Positions 5,319-6,937 of a stretch of 6,937 bases of DNA are shown piece after piece (position 1 is the stretch's first letter; the number at the start of each line of letters is the position of its first letter). A program made the translations under genes and the position numbers. The notes under the pieces were generated by a model. That model was not told where the DNA came from and made no database searches. It saw nothing but the letters and a program-made list of their open reading frames with translations. The stretch comes from Treponema sp. UBA4328 (GTDB taxonomy: Bacteria > Spirochaetota > Spirochaetia > Treponematales > Treponemataceae): assembly GCA_002394465.1 (NCBI GenBank), contig DGTU01000174.1, positions 1 through 6,937 of the forward strand. Direction: 5' to 3'.

Positions 5319-6937
5319 ATGGGTTTTGACATTCGGACGAACAATACTGAGCTTGATACACAGCGCCTCCTTGCAGCCTTCATGGAGACTTTTCCTGATC
5401 TTGAAACTGAGGAAAAAGAAAAGTTTACTTCAGCCTGGAATTTCGTCGTTGAAAAATCCGAAGGTGTAAAACGAAGCTGCGGACTTCCGTACTATCTTCA
5501 TCCGATGCGGGTTGCTGCAATTCTTGCAGACGTAAAGCTGGATATTGACTGCATTGTTTCGGGACTTCTTCACAATATCGTAGAACTTGATACGGTTTCA
5601 CCGGAAGAAATCCGGCAGAAATTCGGTGACAGCATTTTTACGATCGTATCACAGACTTCAAAAATAACCTCACTCAAGATAAAGACAAAGACGATACAGC
5701 AGGCAGATTCAATCAGAAAAATGCTGTTTGCAATGATTGATGATGTACGCGTTATTCTCGTCAAACTTTCTGACCGTCTTGACCGCATGAGGAACTTAAG
5801 AAATATTGATCCGCAGAAACAGCGCCTTGTTGCAGCTGAAGTCATGGACATCTGGGCTCCCCTTGCAGACAGGCTTGGTATGCAGAGCCTTAAAAATGAA
5901 CTTGAAGACCTCAGCCTCAAGTATTCAAATCCGAATGTTTTTCAGCAGATAAAGGCAATCGTATCTCAGAAAAAGGATGAACGTGCCCAGTATCTTGATA
6001 AAGCCGTTCAGTCGATTTACCGTTCTGCAGAAAAGGCAGGCATTACAATAAGCATTTCAAGCAGGGCCAAGCATTTTTATTCAATTTATAAAAAGATGCA
6101 GAAACGCAATGTCCCTGCACATGAACTTTATGACCTTCTTGCGCTCAGGATAATCTGCAGCACGAATGCAGAGTGCTACACTCTGGTCGGAATCGTTCAC
6201 GGACTCTGGAAGCCGATGGACGGAAGGTTCAAGGATTATATTGCAATGCCAAAGGCCAATATGTATCAGTCGCTCCATACAACGCTGATCGGTCCGAGCG
6301 GAACGCCGTTTGAGATTCAGATCCGCACGTTTGAGATGCATAAGACCGCGGAATATGGTATTGCCGCACACTGGAAGTACAAGGAATCCGCAGACGGCAG
6401 GATGCCTGTTGACAAGAGCGAAGAAGAAAAGCTGAACTGGCTCAGGCAGATTCTCGAATGGCAGAAAGACATGTCGGACAACCGGGAATTCATGAGCCTT
6501 CTGAAGAACGATCTCGATCTGTTTGCAGACAGTGTTTACTGCTTTACGCCTCAGGGAGACGTGAAGACCCTGCCCAGCGGGTCGACAACGATCGATTTTG
6601 CCTACAGCATTCACAGCGCCGTGGGCAACAAGATGAACGGTGCCCGCGTCAACGGCAAACTTGTACCGATCGAATATCGGATCAATAATGGCGACAGGGT
6701 CGAGATCATTACTTCCCAGAATTCACAGGGGCCGAGCAGAGACTGGCTGAAGATCGTACGCAGTACGCAGGCCAAGAACAAGATCAATCAGTGGTTCAAA
6801 AAGGAACTGAAGGAAGACAATATCCTGAAGGGCAAGGAAATGCTGGCAAATTATGCCAAGAGCAAGGGCCTTCGGATCAGCAATTATACCAAGCCGCAGT
6901 ATCTGGAGCAGGTGCTGCGCAAATACGGCTTCCGCGA
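5319..6937 (+). CDS. relA: RelA/SpoT-family (p)ppGpp synthetase with degenerate hydrolase domain (3' partial)
   Basis: Encodes the first 539 residues of a long RelA/SpoT homologue, which transfers pyrophosphate from ATP to GTP or GDP in the stringent response. Order: HD domain about 40-200; synthetase about 230-355; TGS about 404-465; then the start of the helical region. The C-terminal zinc-finger/ACT part lies beyond the window. In the HD domain, R52, H61, H85, E89 and D152 are kept, but the usual HD...ED reads H85-N86 and E89-L90, and the usual HNM reads DRM (155-157), so hydrolysis is probably lost or weak. The synthetase keeps R249, D272 (YDLLALR), K312, Y316 (NMYQSLH) and E332 (FEIQIRT). 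It has RFKD at 303-306, the RXKD form typical of bifunctional Rel/SpoT, not RelA's EXDD. TGS keeps the His of AYSIH (H432). ATG 5319 is the first possible start, since TAA at 5313-5315 closes the frame upstream; no Shine-Dalgarno is visible. The family is certain; choosing relA over rel/spoT is a judgement based on the damaged HD site. Confidence 0.95.
   Translation, partial: MGFDIRTNNTELDTQRLLAAFMETFPDLETEEKEKFTSAWNFVVEKSEGVKRSCGLPYYLHPMRVAAILADVKLDIDCIVSGLLHNIVELDTVSPEEIRQKFGDSIFTIVSQTSKITSLKIKTKTIQQADSIRKMLFAMIDDVRVILVKLSDRLDRMRNLRNIDPQKQRLVAAEVMDIWAPLADRLGMQSLKNELEDLSLKYSNPNVFQQIKAIVSQKKDERAQYLDKAVQSIYRSAEKAGITISISSRAKHFYSIYKKMQKRNVPAHELYDLLALRIICSTNAECYTLVGIVHGLWKPMDGRFKDYIAMPKANMYQSLHTTLIGPSGTPFEIQIRTFEMHKTAEYGIAAHWKYKESADGRMPVDKSEEEKLNWLRQILEWQKDMSDNREFMSLLKNDLDLFADSVYCFTPQGDVKTLPSGSTTIDFAYSIHSAVGNKMNGARVNGKLVPIEYRINNGDRVEIITSQNSQGPSRDWLKIVRSTQAKNKINQWFKKELKEDNILKGKEMLANYAKSKGLRISNYTKPQYLEQVLRKYGFR

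Noticed and set aside
5284..5469. Small plus-strand open frame starting at TTG in the intergenic gap
   Set aside because: The TTG is part of the -35 box, no ribosome binding site is present, and the frame overlaps the RelA/SpoT gene out of phase.
6081..6614. Minus-strand open frame of 177 codons
   Set aside because: It is antisense to the highly conserved synthetase and TGS region of the RelA/SpoT gene and has no family features.

Overview
The window holds two plus-strand genes, both cut by its edges, separated by a 60-bp gap. The likely source is a Treponema-like spirochete. The main clue is the end of the first protein: a block reading VTILNNVI, then a FlgD-type Ig fold with WDGTN, PVARG and IYFIRV, then DETRKVM. 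From memory this tail is typical of large Treponema surface proteins; no search was run. The moderate GC content (low to mid 40s by eye) fits. The genus call is an inference.

Positions 1-5258: the 3' part of a very large gene for a predicted exported, modular protein. At least 1751 residues are visible, and the reading frame is open from the first complete codon at base 3, so the true start lies upstream. In order the protein has: a WTG...NWS...P module (about 141-335); a long Ser/Thr/Ala/Gly/Asn-rich region that looks like a beta-helix or filamentous adhesin (about 336-2100); several Ig-like/SbsA-like modules marked by IYVxF strands and ITDLxG signatures (about 2160-4260); a linker with an acidic patch; and a C-terminal FlgD-like Ig domain (about 4980-5255). 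Its specific function is unknown; adhesin or surface filament is the best guess.

Positions 5259-5318: an intergenic gap with a near-consensus sigma-70-type promoter (TTGATA, 17-bp spacer, TATATT). It has no recognisable Shine-Dalgarno sequence and no clear intrinsic terminator. The predicted transcription start falls at or within a base or two of the next gene's ATG, so that gene may be translated from a leaderless mRNA.

Positions 5319-6937: the first 539 codons of a long RelA/SpoT-family (p)ppGpp enzyme. It has a degenerate HD hydrolase domain (HN for HD, EL for ED), an apparently intact synthetase domain carrying the RFKD form of the RXKD motif, a TGS domain, and the start of the helical region. 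It is probably a synthetase with weak or no hydrolase activity.

The two genes show no obvious functional link, and the second appears to have its own promoter. I saw no tRNA, rRNA, CRISPR, insertion sequence or phage feature, and no clear sign of a new multi-gene system. The points most worth following are the unusual motif combination in the RelA/SpoT protein and its possible leaderless start.
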